Source: Anaerolineales bacterium
GTDB taxonomy: Bacteria; Chloroflexota; Anaerolineae; Anaerolineales; Villigracilaceae
Assembly: GCA_030583905.1 (NCBI GenBank)
Contig: CP129481.1
Span: 1,550,001 to 1,614,000, forward strand
Length of the DNA: 64,000 bases
Reading direction: 5' to 3'
Part shown: positions 1 to 8,290 of the stretch, in pieces
Position numbering within the stretch: the first letter of the stretch is position 1
How the letters are laid out: each line of letters starts with the position of its first letter
The notes under the pieces: model-generated
The model's input: the letters and a program-made list of their open reading frames with translations, nothing else
Databases searched by the model: none
What the model was told of the DNA's origin: nothing
Translations under genes and position numbers: made by a program

Positions 1-1282
1 TCGACGTGGACGAGCCGTCGCCATTCCCGCCCGAATCCCAGACGGTGATCTTGTCGATCTTGAGGTTGCTGATGGCTTCCACCTGCCGCGCGACCAGTTC
101 CTCCAGTTTTTCGATCATCAGCAGGGTGGATGCGGCTTGCGCATCGCCGCCGACGCTCTCGACCAGTTTGCGATAACCACTTGCCTTGGCTTCGAGCAGT
201 TTCTGCATACCTTCGGCTTCGGCTTGATATTTGAATAAGATGCCATCCGCTTCACCCTTCGCTTCGCGTCGGACGCGTTCCGCTTCGGCTTCGGCGGCGA
301 TCTCAACCTTGTTCTTCTCGACCTCTTCGCGCACCACTTCTTCAGCGCGCAGGCGTTCCTGTTCGGCTTTGTACAGAGCCTGTTGGATGGCGACCTGCGC
401 CTCAAAGCGCGCGACCTCCGCCTGTCTCAACGCGGCGGCTTGTTTCACTTCCAGTTCGGCATTATATTCTGCGATTTGCGCCTTGGATGTGTTTTCGCCG
501 CGGACCGCAAGCGCTTCCTGCTCCTGCACGCGCTGGCGCTGGTTCGCGTCGGCGGTTTTTCTACCGATTTCTGCCTCCGCCATGGCTTCCGCAACCCTGA
601 TCTCCTGCTCGCGGATGGCATTCGCTTCACCGATCGCGCCTTTTTTGGATTGTTCTGCGACGTCGATCTTCGCCTGGTTGATGGCTTCTGCCGCCGCTTT
701 CTTCCCGATGCTTGCGATGTAATCTGACGCATCGGTGATGTCCGTGATATTGACGTTGATCAACTGCAAGCCGATCTTGTTCAACTCGGGTTCCACGTTA
801 TTGCGGATGGCTTCAAGGAAACTCTCACGGTCCTGGTTGATCTGCTCGATGGTCAATGAAGCGACGGTGAGACGCAGTTGACCGAAGATGATCTCCTTCG
901 CCATTTCTTCGATGGCGTTCTGCGGCAGGCGCAGAATTCTCTCCGCCGCATTGCTCATGATCTCCGGCACGGTGCTGACGCCGACCGTGAACGTGCTCGG
1001 CACGTTGATGCGGATGTTCTGCATGGACAACGCGTTTTCGAGTGGAATGTTGATCGTGATGGGGGTCAGGTTCAGGTAGGCGTAATCCTGAATGAGGGGC
1101 CAGACGAACGCGCCGCCTCCATGCGTGGTCTTGCTTGAACGTCCCTTTTCCACGCGCCCGTAAATTACCAGCACCCGGTCCGATGGACAGCGTTTGTAAC
1201 GACTCGCCAGGAAGATTACGAAAAAAAAGACGAGTATTACAAAAGCCATTAAAGACAAAACACCCAACGTGGTAGAACCCAT
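1..1282 (-). CDS. Flotillin / SPFH-domain protein (3' end beyond window)
   Basis: About 427 codons are visible, and the C-terminus lies outside the window. A single N-terminal membrane segment follows the start (LSLMAFVILVFFFVIFLASR). An SPFH/band-7 domain comes next (about residues 30-200), then a long Ala/Glu/Lys-rich coiled coil with repeated AEAE and QEQE stretches, as in flotillins of the FloT/YqiK type. Such proteins scaffold ordered membrane microdomains. The ATG at 1282 is preceded by AAGGAGG at good spacing. The gene lies 18 nt after an NfeD-like gene on the same strand. Flotillin and NfeD (YuaF) pairs are conserved, so the two are probably co-transcribed and their products interact at the membrane. 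Confidence 0.93.
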   Translation of the reverse strand, partial: MGSTTLGVLSLMAFVILVFFFVIFLASRYKRCPSDRVLVIYGRVEKGRSSKTTHGGGAFVWPLIQDYAYLNLTPITINIPLENALSMQNIRINVPSTFTVGVSTVPEIMSNAAERILRLPQNAIEEMAKEIIFGQLRLTVASLTIEQINQDRESFLEAIRNNVEPELNKIGLQLINVNITDITDASDYIASIGKKAAAEAINQAKIDVAEQSKKGAIGEANAIREQEIRVAEAMAEAEIGRKTADANQRQRVQEQEALAVRGENTSKAQIAEYNAELEVKQAAALRQAEVARFEAQVAIQQALYKAEQERLRAEEVVREEVEKNKVEIAAEAEAERVRREAKGEADGILFKYQAEAEGMQKLLEAKASGYRKLVESVGGDAQAASTLLMIEKLEELVARQVEAISNLKIDKITVWDSGGNGDGSSTS

Positions 1283-1300
1283 TTCAGCCTCCTTAAAGTA

Positions 1301-1852
1301 TTAGCTTATTTTTTCGACAATCAGGGTATTCCCGCCCGATACATCCACCACGCGGACTTTTTCACCCGTGGCGATTGCGGTCTTGCTTTTGGACGAAGCA
1401 TCGAAGATCTTTAACGAGCCCTGCACAATGACCTGCACCTGCCCGGTACCGTTCTTGGGGATGGTCAGATAAACGCTGCCTTCGTTTCCGATGGTGTTGC
1501 GGATGTCGATCGTTCCCTCGGTTTGCAGGCGCTTCATCTGCGAAAAGATCAGTCCGATCACACCCACTGTGACGGCACCTGCCGCCACCCCACCAATGAC
1601 GGTCAACAGGACGGGCAGGTCCGCTTTCAGCATTGTCAATCCAACCAACCCGAACATCATGAAGAAGGACGTCAACCCCTGCAGGGACATGAATTTGAAA
1701 CCCACATCCCCGTCCACGGAAACATCGCCGTCCACATCTTCACCGAAGTCTCCGCCGCCGAATGCCAGTAACAACATGCGGAGCAGCAATAGCGTCCCGC
1801 CGACGATGGCGGATGCCCAGTAAATGACCTCGATCCAACTCAACCCAAACAT
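1301..1852 (-). CDS. NfeD-like membrane protein
   Basis: The 183-aa protein has an N-terminal hydrophobic helix, an acidic Gly/Asp loop (GEDVDGDVSVDGDV), two further hydrophobic helices and a C-terminal beta-rich domain of about 65 residues ending EKVRVVDVSGGNTLIVEKI. That is the OB-fold of the NfeD family. The start is placed at ATG 1852 (MFGLSWIEV) because AGGAAAGG lies just upstream and a TATAAT box (1883-1888) overlaps the longer possible start at 1882. It is the first gene of the operon with the flotillin and probably helps assemble or stabilise flotillin domains. Confidence 0.9.
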   Translation of the reverse strand: MFGLSWIEVIYWASAIVGGTLLLLRMLLLAFGGGDFGEDVDGDVSVDGDVGFKFMSLQGLTSFFMMFGLVGLTMLKADLPVLLTVIGGVAAGAVTVGVIGLIFSQMKRLQTEGTIDIRNTIGNEGSVYLTIPKNGTGQVQVIVQGSLKIFDASSKSKTAIATGEKVRVVDVSGGNTLIVEKIS

Positions 1853-1882
1853 GATTTTCCTTTCCTGTGCTTGTCTGGTCAA

Positions 1883-1888
1883 ATTATA
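1883..1888 (-). promoter_or_regulatory. -10 box for the NfeD/flotillin operon
   Basis: A perfect TATAAT on the minus strand lies 30 nt before the NfeD start, leaving a short leader that contains the AGGAAAGG ribosome site. The -35 region is weak (GTTTAC at 1905-1910). Confidence 0.6.
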
Positions 1889-1939
1889 CCTGATACATCT
1901 ACGTGTAAACTGGTCGGCGGTTGCCGGGGCGGTGACCTA

Positions 1940-1967
1940 TTGACAGAACCTGCGTTTTGGTTAAAAT
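1940..1967 (+). promoter_or_regulatory. Promoter of the TetR/export operon
   Basis: A consensus TTGACA (1940-1945) and TAAAAT (1962-1967) are separated by 16 nt. A 14-bp palindrome starts 3 nt after the -10 box, so bound repressor would block the transcription start. Confidence 0.75.
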
Positions 1968-1970
1968 AAA

Positions 1971-1984
1971 AACGAACGTTCGTT
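1971..1984 (+). promoter_or_regulatory. TetR operator
   Basis: AACGAACGTTCGTT is a perfect 14-bp palindrome between the -10 box and the TetR start codon. Position and symmetry are those of a TetR-family autorepression operator. The protein-site pairing is inferred. Confidence 0.8.
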
Positions 1985-2000
1985 CATTTTAGGAGGCGCA

Positions 2001-2612
2001 ATGCACCCGAAAGAAAAACTGAAGAAAGGGGAGGCTACCCGTCTCGCCATCGAAGATGCCGCCATCGAATTGTTCATGGAGCAGGGCTACCACGCTACAT
2101 CCATGCGGCAGATCGCAGAACGCACACACCTTGCATTGGGGGGAATCTACAATCATTTTTCGAGCAAGGAAGAGATATTCGAAGCCATCATCGTGGATAA
2201 GCATCCTTATAAAAAGATTCTGCCTATCATCCTCGAAGCGGAAGGGGAGACAGTTGAAGATTTTTTGAAAAATGCGTTGAACGTGACCATGAACGAACTC
2301 GGTGCGGAGCCGATGTACATCAAATTGCTGTTTATCGAGATGGTGGAATTCAACGGCAAGCACGGGGCATTGCTGTTGAAAAAGATCGCCCCTGCGGTGC
2401 TGCCGGTGTTCGAAAAGCTTGTGCGGTCGAGAAAAAATCTGCGCGTGACCAACCCCGCTGTGTTGATGCGCTCCTTCTTCGGCATGATCATGTCTTATTT
2501 CATTACGGATATGTTGATCTCAAATTCGGTCGTGAGCAAGATGCTTCCTAAAAATCAAGTGGATGCCTATGTGGATATTTATTTGCATGGCATCTTGAAG
2601 GAGCCTGCATGA
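2001..2612 (+). CDS. TetR-family transcriptional regulator
   Basis: The 203-aa protein has an N-terminal helix-turn-helix (about residues 13-60: AIELFMEQGYHATSMRQIAE, then GGIYNHFSSKEEIFEAI), the standard TetR layout, and a variable all-helical ligand domain. Start ATG 2001 follows AGGAGG. The stop overlaps the ATG of the ABC-2 permease (ATGA), so the regulator heads the export operon. It probably represses its own promoter through the palindrome at 1971-1984 and is released by a substrate of the exporter. The arrangement resembles E. coli cecR-ybhGFSR. The ligand is unknown. Confidence 0.95.
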   Translation: MHPKEKLKKGEATRLAIEDAAIELFMEQGYHATSMRQIAERTHLALGGIYNHFSSKEEIFEAIIVDKHPYKKILPIILEAEGETVEDFLKNALNVTMNELGAEPMYIKLLFIEMVEFNGKHGALLLKKIAPAVLPVFEKLVRSRKNLRVTNPAVLMRSFFGMIMSYFITDMLISNSVVSKMLPKNQVDAYVDIYLHGILKEPA

Positions 2613-3736
2613 ACTCCCGCCTTGCCTCCATCATCCGCAAGGAATTCATCCAGATCTTCCGCGATGTGCGCACGCTGGTGATGATTCTTGTCATTCCGAT
2701 CATGCAGTTGTTCCTGCTTGGTTATTCTGCGACGAACGACGTACGCAACATTCCGCTCGCTGTGTTGGACCAAAGCCGCAGCGCCGAATCACGCGCCCTG
2801 CTGGATGCCTATCGCGCGGCAGACTACTTCCAAGTTGCCTACAGCGTGGATTCTGAATCTGAAATTGAAGCCCTCATCATGTCGGGTGAGGCGCGCGCAG
2901 CGATGATCATCCCGCCCGACTACGCCCGTCAACTTACTGATGGCAGCGCGCAGATCGCCTTCATCCTTGACGGTTCCGACCCGACCAGCGCATCCACAGC
3001 GTTGGCGGCATCCCAACTCATCGGGCAGGCGCATGCGACGGGCATTCTTGCGCAGAAGTTTGAACGCAGCGGCATGACCCTGCGCCTCCAGCCGCCAGTG
3101 GAAGTCCGCACAATGGTGTGGTTCAACCCCGACCTCATCAGCGCGCATTTTATGATTCCCGGCGTGATCGGTATGGTGTTATTCGCCATCGCCGCCATTC
3201 TCACCGCCACCTCGGTCGTGCGCGAACGCGAGCGCGGAACCATTGAGCAGCTCATCGTTACCCCCATCCGCCCGTGGGAACTCATCGTTGGAAAGCTCAC
3301 GCCCTATGTCATCCTCGGATTTTTCAACACCATTGAAGTGCTGGCAGTGGGGCATTGGTGGTTCGGCATGCCCATCCGCGGCGACCTCGGGACGATTCTG
3401 CTCATGTCGGGAATTTTCCTCGTCACGGGGTTGGGCATCGGGCTTTTCGCCTCCACCATTGCCAACACACAACAGGAAGCCATGCTTACCGTCTGGATGA
3501 CCCTTCTGCCGAGTATTTTCCTTTCGGGTTTTTTCTTCCCGCTCGAAGCCATGCCAAAAGTTTTGCAATGGATTTCCTACCTCATGCCGTTGCGCTACTA
3601 CCTCGTCATCCTGCGCTCGCTATTGCTCAAAGGGGTCGGTCTCGAACTGATCCAATTTGACGTCATTGCCATGACGCTTTTCGCTGTCGGCATCATGATC
3701 GCCGCCGCGCTTCGGTTTAGAAAGCGGCTTGATTGA
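2609..3736 (+). CDS. ABC-2 type transporter permease
   Basis: This 375-aa permease has one N-terminal membrane helix (TLVMILVIPIMQLFLLGYSA), a large extracytoplasmic domain (about residues 45-170) and five C-terminal membrane helices. The motif RERERGTIEQLIVTPIRPWE is typical of the YhhJ/YbhR/YbhS subfamily. It is translationally coupled to the TetR gene by a 4-nt overlap. In this family two permease chains normally pair. Only one permease gene is present here, so it probably works as a homodimer with the two downstream ATPases and the HlyD-type adaptor to export a hydrophobic compound. Confidence 0.93.
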   Translation: MNSRLASIIRKEFIQIFRDVRTLVMILVIPIMQLFLLGYSATNDVRNIPLAVLDQSRSAESRALLDAYRAADYFQVAYSVDSESEIEALIMSGEARAAMIIPPDYARQLTDGSAQIAFILDGSDPTSASTALAASQLIGQAHATGILAQKFERSGMTLRLQPPVEVRTMVWFNPDLISAHFMIPGVIGMVLFAIAAILTATSVVRERERGTIEQLIVTPIRPWELIVGKLTPYVILGFFNTIEVLAVGHWWFGMPIRGDLGTILLMSGIFLVTGLGIGLFASTIANTQQEAMLTVWMTLLPSIFLSGFFFPLEAMPKVLQWISYLMPLRYYLVILRSLLLKGVGLELIQFDVIAMTLFAVGIMIAAALRFRKRLD

Positions 3737-3800
3737 TTCCTTTCATCTCTCTTCTTTCCACTTGAAAGAAAGACGAAAGACACTTTCTCAAGGAGTATCC

Positions 3801-5102
3801 ATGAACCACAAACGCCCGCCCATTCCTGCCATCGTCATCCTCGTGCTGATCATCGCATTCAGCATTTACTTCATCGTCACCCAATCCACACAAGAAAAAA
3901 ACGGTGTTCTGACCGCCTCTGGAACCATCGAAGCGACCCAAGTCAACATTGCTCCCGAACTTGCCGGTAAGGTGATCGAAGTCTTGGTGGAAGAAGGTCA
4001 ATTCGTGACGAAGGACTCTACGCTTCTTCACCTCGACCCAAGCCTGCTGACTGCCCAACAAGCCGTTGCCTCCGCCGCAGTGGACTCCGCCAACGCCGCC
4101 CTGGCATCTGCCCGAACCAAATATGACCAAACGCTCGAAGCCGCCATTGCCGCGCAAGCGAGTCAGCGCGCCGCAGATTGGCGTGCTTCATCTCCCACTG
4201 AATTTGACCAGCCGAATTGGTACATCGAACAGTCTGCACAGATCACCGCCGCCCAAGCCGAGTTGGATTCTGCGCAAACAGAGATCACCGAAGCACGGAC
4301 ATCTCTCGATAATGTTTTGAACAGCGTAGATAGCGCTGACTTTGTGGCGGCAGAAAAACGCCTCGCCGAAGCGCGGATCGCTTTCCTCGTTGCCAAAGAC
4401 GTCAAAGCCCAAGCGGATGCCGCCTCTCAAAGTGGCGGCTTGCGTGATGCCGCGTCCGATTATTACGATGCCGCCGTGGATGAACTCGAAGACGCGCAAA
4501 AAGAATATGATGACCTGCTCGACACCGATGCCGCTGAAGACATCGAATACGCCCGCGGACGTGTCTTCGTCGCCGAGCAGCGTTACGATGCGGCATATGC
4601 CCGCTTGCTTGCCTTGCAGACAGGCGAAAATTCTCCCGCCGTGATCGCGGCGAAGAATACCCTGGATCAGGCGCAGAAAAATGTCGCGCAAGCAGAAGCA
4701 AGCCTGGCGTTGGTCGAGGCGCAGATCGCCAAACTCACGGTCAACGCCCCGATGGATGGAGTCATCCTGACCCGCAATGTCAAGCCTGGGGAATTTGTCC
4801 AGCCTGGTGCAGTTGCCCTCAAACTCGCGGACTTGAACAACCTGACCATCACCGTCTATGTGCCCGAAGACCGCTACGGCGAAATCATGCTCGGACAGAC
4901 CGCCGAAGTCACCGTAGATTCATTTCCCAATGAAAACTTCACCGCTGTAGTCATTCACATCTCCGACAAAGCCGAGTTCACCCCGCGCAACGTCCAAACC
5001 GTGGAAGGGCGCAGCTCGACGGTGTATGCCATCAAGTTGAAAGTGGAAAACGCGGACGGGAAGTTGAAGATCGGTATGCCAGCGGATGTGGTGTTCAAAT
5101 AG
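3801..5102 (+). CDS. HlyD-family membrane fusion / efflux adaptor
   Basis: The 433-aa protein has an N-terminal signal-anchor (IPAIVILVLIIAFSIYFIVT), a biotinyl-lipoyl-like half-domain (GTIEATQVNIAPELAGKVIE), a long Ala-rich coiled-coil hairpin (about residues 90-315), the second lipoyl half (VNAPMDGVILTRNVKPGEFV) and a beta-barrel domain. ATG 3801 is chosen because AAGGAG lies 5 nt upstream, rather than an in-frame start at 3729 that has no ribosome site. It lies between permease and ATPase genes, as ybhG does in E. coli. If the cell has one membrane, the adaptor would act on the outer face of that membrane. Confidence 0.93.
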   Translation: MNHKRPPIPAIVILVLIIAFSIYFIVTQSTQEKNGVLTASGTIEATQVNIAPELAGKVIEVLVEEGQFVTKDSTLLHLDPSLLTAQQAVASAAVDSANAALASARTKYDQTLEAAIAAQASQRAADWRASSPTEFDQPNWYIEQSAQITAAQAELDSAQTEITEARTSLDNVLNSVDSADFVAAEKRLAEARIAFLVAKDVKAQADAASQSGGLRDAASDYYDAAVDELEDAQKEYDDLLDTDAAEDIEYARGRVFVAEQRYDAAYARLLALQTGENSPAVIAAKNTLDQAQKNVAQAEASLALVEAQIAKLTVNAPMDGVILTRNVKPGEFVQPGAVALKLADLNNLTITVYVPEDRYGEIMLGQTAEVTVDSFPNENFTAVVIHISDKAEFTPRNVQTVEGRSSTVYAIKLKVENADGKLKIGMPADVVFK

Positions 5103-5120
5103 GACGTGGTGGTTGAGTAG

Positions 5121-5141
5121 TGGCGCGTGATCTTCGCGCCA
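5121..5141 (+). repeat. Small inverted repeat in the intergenic gap
   Basis: TGGCGCG and CGCGCCA flank a 7-nt loop in the 73-nt space between the HlyD and ATPase genes. There is no T-run, so it is more likely an mRNA-stabilising or repeat element than a terminator, and the operon probably continues through it. Confidence 0.4.
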
Positions 5142-5175
5142 TGTATCGAAACCGCCCGTACATGGCAAACTCACA

Positions 5176-6171
5176 ATGAATGATGTATTGCTTCGCGCAG
5201 AAAATTTATATAAGTCTTTCGGAGATGTCCATGCTGTGCGTGGCGTGTCTTTGAAGATAAAGCCCGGCGAAATCTACGGACTCGTCGGCTCGGATGGTGC
5301 GGGGAAGACCACCACCATGCGTTTGCTGGTTGGTGCGTTGCTGCCAAACAAAGGTGAAATCACCATCTGCGGATACGACGTACTGAAACAAACCGAACTC
5401 GCCCGTTCGCAGATCGGCTACCTTTCACAGCGTTTTTCCATGTATGAAGATTTGAGCGTGCTCGAAAACATCCGTTTCTTCGCCGAAGTGCGCGGACTGA
5501 CTCAAACCGAATGGCTGCCGCGCTCGATGGAAATTCTCGAATTTGTCGGTCTCGCCGATTTCAAAGACCGCCGCGCTGGACTGCTCTCTGGCGGCATGAA
5601 ACAAAAACTCGGGCTTGCCTCCGCGCTTGTCACACGTCCGCGCCTGCTTCTGCTCGACGAACCCACCACAGGCGTAGACCCCGTCACCCGCCAGGATTTT
5701 TGGCAGTTGGTGATAAAACTTGTATCCTCACCTCGTTTTGATTCTCCCCCTATTTTCGAAGAAAATGGGGGGAGGCCCGAAGGGCAGGGCGGCGTATCCG
5801 TCCTCATCTCCACTCCCTACATGGACGAAGCCTCACGCTGTCATCGCGTGGGTTTCATGAAGAACGGAAAGATAATCGTCGAAGACACCCCATCCAACTT
5901 GCGTCAACGTCTCAACGGACGTGTGCTCGAGTTGCGCGGCAACCCCATCAACATCTTGCGCCACATCGCGCATCAAGATGAAGATGTCGAAGATGTTGCC
6001 GCATTTGGCGATAAGCTGCATCTGCGTGTGAAAGAGAATTCGGTAAAAAACGTCATGGCGCGTTTGCCAAAACAGATTCAAAAACAAAACGCATCCCTCA
6101 TCGAACTTCGCTCCGTTCCGCCCGCGCTCGAAGATGTTTTCATCGCCCTCTCGGAGAGCAACCATGACTGA
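5176..6171 (+). CDS. ABC transporter ATP-binding protein (first of two)
   Basis: The 331-aa ATPase has Walker A GSDGAGKTTT (where GPNGAGKTT is usual), signature LLSGGMKQKLGLA, Walker B LLLLDEPTTGVDP, and an H-loop position in which STPYMDEA replaces the usual TTHYMDEA, so the switch His appears to be Pro/Tyr-substituted. Between the D-loop region and that segment lie about 20 extra residues (SSPRFDSPPIFEENGG and following) that the sister ATPase lacks. They are encoded by a palindrome at 5744-5774. The substituted H-loop suggests a degenerate ATP site in a heterodimer with the next gene. The 3' end overlaps the next gene by 8 nt. Confidence 0.93.
   Translation: MNDVLLRAENLYKSFGDVHAVRGVSLKIKPGEIYGLVGSDGAGKTTTMRLLVGALLPNKGEITICGYDVLKQTELARSQIGYLSQRFSMYEDLSVLENIRFFAEVRGLTQTEWLPRSMEILEFVGLADFKDRRAGLLSGGMKQKLGLASALVTRPRLLLLDEPTTGVDPVTRQDFWQLVIKLVSSPRFDSPPIFEENGGRPEGQGGVSVLISTPYMDEASRCHRVGFMKNGKIIVEDTPSNLRQRLNGRVLELRGNPINILRHIAHQDEDVEDVAAFGDKLHLRVKENSVKNVMARLPKQIQKQNASLIELRSVPPALEDVFIALSESNHD
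5744..5774 (+). repeat. Palindromic element inserted in frame in an ABC ATPase gene
   Basis: The arms CTCCCCCTATTTTC and GAAAATGGGGGGAG surround a GAA loop, giving a 14-bp stem with one G-T pair, fully inside the coding sequence and in frame. It encodes roughly SPPIFEENGGR. The neighbouring homologous ATPase has only a short turn at this place. It therefore looks like a protein-coding palindromic repeat. Confidence 0.7.
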
Positions 6172-7069
6172 ACCCGTCATCTCCGTCCAAAACCTCACAC
6201 GCAAATTCGGCGACTTCACCGCCGTCGATCACATCAACTTTGAAGTTCACAAAGGCGAGATCGTCGGCTATCTCGGTCCCAACGGTTCGGGCAAAACCAC
6301 CACCATCCGCATGTTGCTCGGCTTGCTCAAACCCACCGAAGGCACGGCAAATGTCCTCGGTTACGATGTCTTCAAACAAAGCGAAGACGTCCGCGCGCGC
6401 GTGGGCTACATGAGCCAAAAATTTGCGATTTATGATGACTTGACCACGCTGGAAAATCTGACCTTCTACGGCGGCGTGTATGGCATTACGGATAAAGACC
6501 GCATCACCCGCACCTTGGAGTTGGTCGGTCTCAAGGGACATAAATCCACGCTGACACGGGATCTGTCCACTGGCTGGCGGCAGAGACTCTCACTTGGCAT
6601 CGCACTCGTCCACGAGCCGAAATTGCTCTTCCTCGACGAACCGACCTCAGGCGTGGACCCCACCGCTCGCCGCGCCTTCTGGGACTTGATCTATGAACTC
6701 GCCGAAAACGGCGTGACCATTCTCGTCACCACGCATTACATGGACGAAGCCGAATACTGTGAGCGTGTCGGTGTGATGCGCAACGGCAAATTATTGGCGA
6801 TGGATACGCCCACAAATTTAAAACGGACTGTGATTAAAGGAAACGTCTGGGAAGTCTTCGCACATCCGCTCGAGCAGGGATTGGAGATTCTGCATGAAAT
6901 GGACGGCGTGGAACGTGTCGGGTTGGCTGGGGATCATTTACGAGTCATCAGCCAAAAGGTGGAGAAAGAGGCATTGCAAAGCCTCTTAAGCAAGAACAAG
7001 ATTCAGATTGAAAAAATCGAGAGGGGAGAGCCAACTCTGGAGGATGTCTTCCTCGCGTTGGCGCGTTAA
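6164..7069 (+). CDS. ABC transporter ATP-binding protein (second of two)
   Basis: This 301-aa ATPase has Walker A GPNGSGKTTT, signature variant LSTGWRQRLSLG, Walker B LLFLDEPTSGVDP and an intact H-loop TTHYMDEA. The LSTG-type signature is the one seen in the second half of E. coli YbhF. ATG 6164 sits in the overlap ATGACTGA with the previous gene, so translation is coupled. Together the two ATPases correspond to the two halves of YbhF carried as separate genes. A strong hairpin follows the stop, ending the TetR-permease-adaptor-ATPase operon. Confidence 0.93.
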   Translation: MTEPVISVQNLTRKFGDFTAVDHINFEVHKGEIVGYLGPNGSGKTTTIRMLLGLLKPTEGTANVLGYDVFKQSEDVRARVGYMSQKFAIYDDLTTLENLTFYGGVYGITDKDRITRTLELVGLKGHKSTLTRDLSTGWRQRLSLGIALVHEPKLLFLDEPTSGVDPTARRAFWDLIYELAENGVTILVTTHYMDEAEYCERVGVMRNGKLLAMDTPTNLKRTVIKGNVWEVFAHPLEQGLEILHEMDGVERVGLAGDHLRVISQKVEKEALQSLLSKNKIQIEKIERGEPTLEDVFLALAR

Positions 7070-7073
7070 ACCG

Positions 7074-7100
7074 TAAGGGCACAGCGTCGCTGTGCCCTTA
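7074..7100 (+). terminator. Bidirectional hairpin between convergent genes
   Basis: TAAGGGCACAGCG pairs with CGCTGTGCCCTTA around one base (13-bp arms). It lies between the ATPase stop and the convergent PspC-like gene. There is no long T-run, but the position fits a shared transcription end. Confidence 0.55.
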
Positions 7101-7104
7101 TAAA

Positions 7105-7296
7105 TTATTGTTCGGGGGTGACAATTGCCATGATGAGATACACCAACAGCATGGCGCCGTTGAAGGTGAAGAATCCCAGCACGAACAAAAGGCGGATGAT
7201 GGTCGGGTCGATATTGAGGTAGTCGCCCAAGCCTGCACATACACCCGCGATCATGCGGTTGGATTTGCTCCGCGTGAGGGTTTTGTAGTCGGTCAT
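7105..7296 (-). CDS. PspC-domain small membrane protein
   Basis: The 63-aa protein covers a complete PspC domain: basic N-terminus (KTLTRSKSNRMIAGVCAGLG), then DYLNIDPTIIRLLFVLGFF and a second hydrophobic segment. PspC proteins sense membrane stress in phage-shock-type responses. No pspA homologue is in the window. The ribosome site AAAGGAGC precedes the ATG. It is probably monocistronic. Confidence 0.92.
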   Translation of the reverse strand: MTDYKTLTRSKSNRMIAGVCAGLGDYLNIDPTIIRLLFVLGFFTFNGAMLLVYLIMAIVTPEQ

Positions 7297-7353
7297 TGTT
7301 TGCTCCTTTCGTTTGTCTGCTAGGTTTACGCAGGCGCGCGAAAAGAGTTGCAG

Positions 7354-7713
7354 TTATTTATATTTTCTCCCCTCCAGATAATTGGCAATTGCCGCATACA
7401 GTAGAAAGCCGCCCAGCGCAATGAAGAGTACCGCCTGCAAGCCGAGCCAGTTCAACTGCCATAAGCCGAATCCGGCAAACGCCATACCGACCAGCCCGTA
7501 GAAGACGGCATTCCGCATATACACCGAACTGACCCGCTTGGACTGAAACAGGTTGCGCGCGGTCAATTGTTCCAGCGAGCGGACCTCGTCCTCGTGGCGG
7601 TTTTTGCACGCCAGCACATCATCTACGATGGCGGCACAGTCAGAACACAGTCCGCGCTGACAGTATTTGCATTGTCCAACAGCGGGTTGGGTGGGGTGGT
7701 AGAAACAGTTCAT
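7354..7713 (-). CDS. B-box-like zinc-binding membrane protein
   Basis: This 119-aa protein starts with a Cys/His cluster (CFYHPTQPAVGQCKYCQRGL, then CSDC and CKNRH) that fits a B-box type double zinc site. Two hydrophobic helices follow (AVFYGLVGMAFAGFGLW and AVLFIALGGFLLYAAIA). Function is unknown. Such proteins are common in Chloroflexota and may mediate protein contacts at the membrane. The next gene on the strand is a HEAT-like protein 17 nt upstream, so the two may be co-transcribed. Confidence 0.8.
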   Translation of the reverse strand: MNCFYHPTQPAVGQCKYCQRGLCSDCAAIVDDVLACKNRHEDEVRSLEQLTARNLFQSKRVSSVYMRNAVFYGLVGMAFAGFGLWQLNWLGLQAVLFIALGGFLLYAAIANYLEGRKYK

Positions 7714-7729
7714 AAGTCGATCCTCTGAC

Positions 7730-8278
7730 TTATTTTACCCGTAGCAGACCTTCGTACTGTTTCCGATATTTAGTGTCTTTTTCTTTGACGATCAACGCTT
7801 GCACCTTCGATACAAGCGTTTCATCTTTTGTTTCCTGATAAAGTGACATAAACGAGCGAATAACATCCTGCCGGAGCAGGTTGAAATGCTTTTCGTCTTC
7901 ACATTCGACAAAACGCTTTTCGAGGTGTTTTATCACTTTGTCGCGGTTGGGTTTGGTCGTGGCTGCTTTCCAGATAGCTTGAAGGGTTTGGCGCGAGGTA
8001 ATGAACTTCTCGTCCTTTGTGCAAGCGAGTAAACGATCCAGCGATGCGGCAAGACGATTCTCCGAATCGCTCTTGGCAAGATTGCACAACAGCATGACGC
8101 CTATGGATCTTTGATAGGAATTCTCATTGTCCAGTTTTTCCAGCAGAACATCCCAAACTTCATATACCCAATCAACCTTGGAATCTGTGACCTTCAACAG
8201 GGATTGCAGGGCATTCATTCGAATCTCGTCATTTGTTGATGCCAGGTCTTCGACGAGGGATTTTGTTTTCTTGTCCAT
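7730..8278 (-). CDS. HEAT-repeat-like protein
   Basis: The 182-aa protein is all-helical and charged, with about four repeats of roughly 38 residues (for example LVEDLASTNDEIRMNALQSL and VLLEKLDNENSYQRSIGVML) that fit HEAT/ARM units. There is no signal peptide or catalytic motif. It is probably a cytoplasmic protein-binding scaffold. It sits 12 nt after the GyrI-like gene on the same strand. Confidence 0.7.
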   Translation of the reverse strand: MDKKTKSLVEDLASTNDEIRMNALQSLLKVTDSKVDWVYEVWDVLLEKLDNENSYQRSIGVMLLCNLAKSDSENRLAASLDRLLACTKDEKFITSRQTLQAIWKAATTKPNRDKVIKHLEKRFVECEDEKHFNLLRQDVIRSFMSLYQETKDETLVSKVQALIVKEKDTKYRKQYEGLLRVK

Positions 8279-8290
8279 GTTTTCCTTCGA

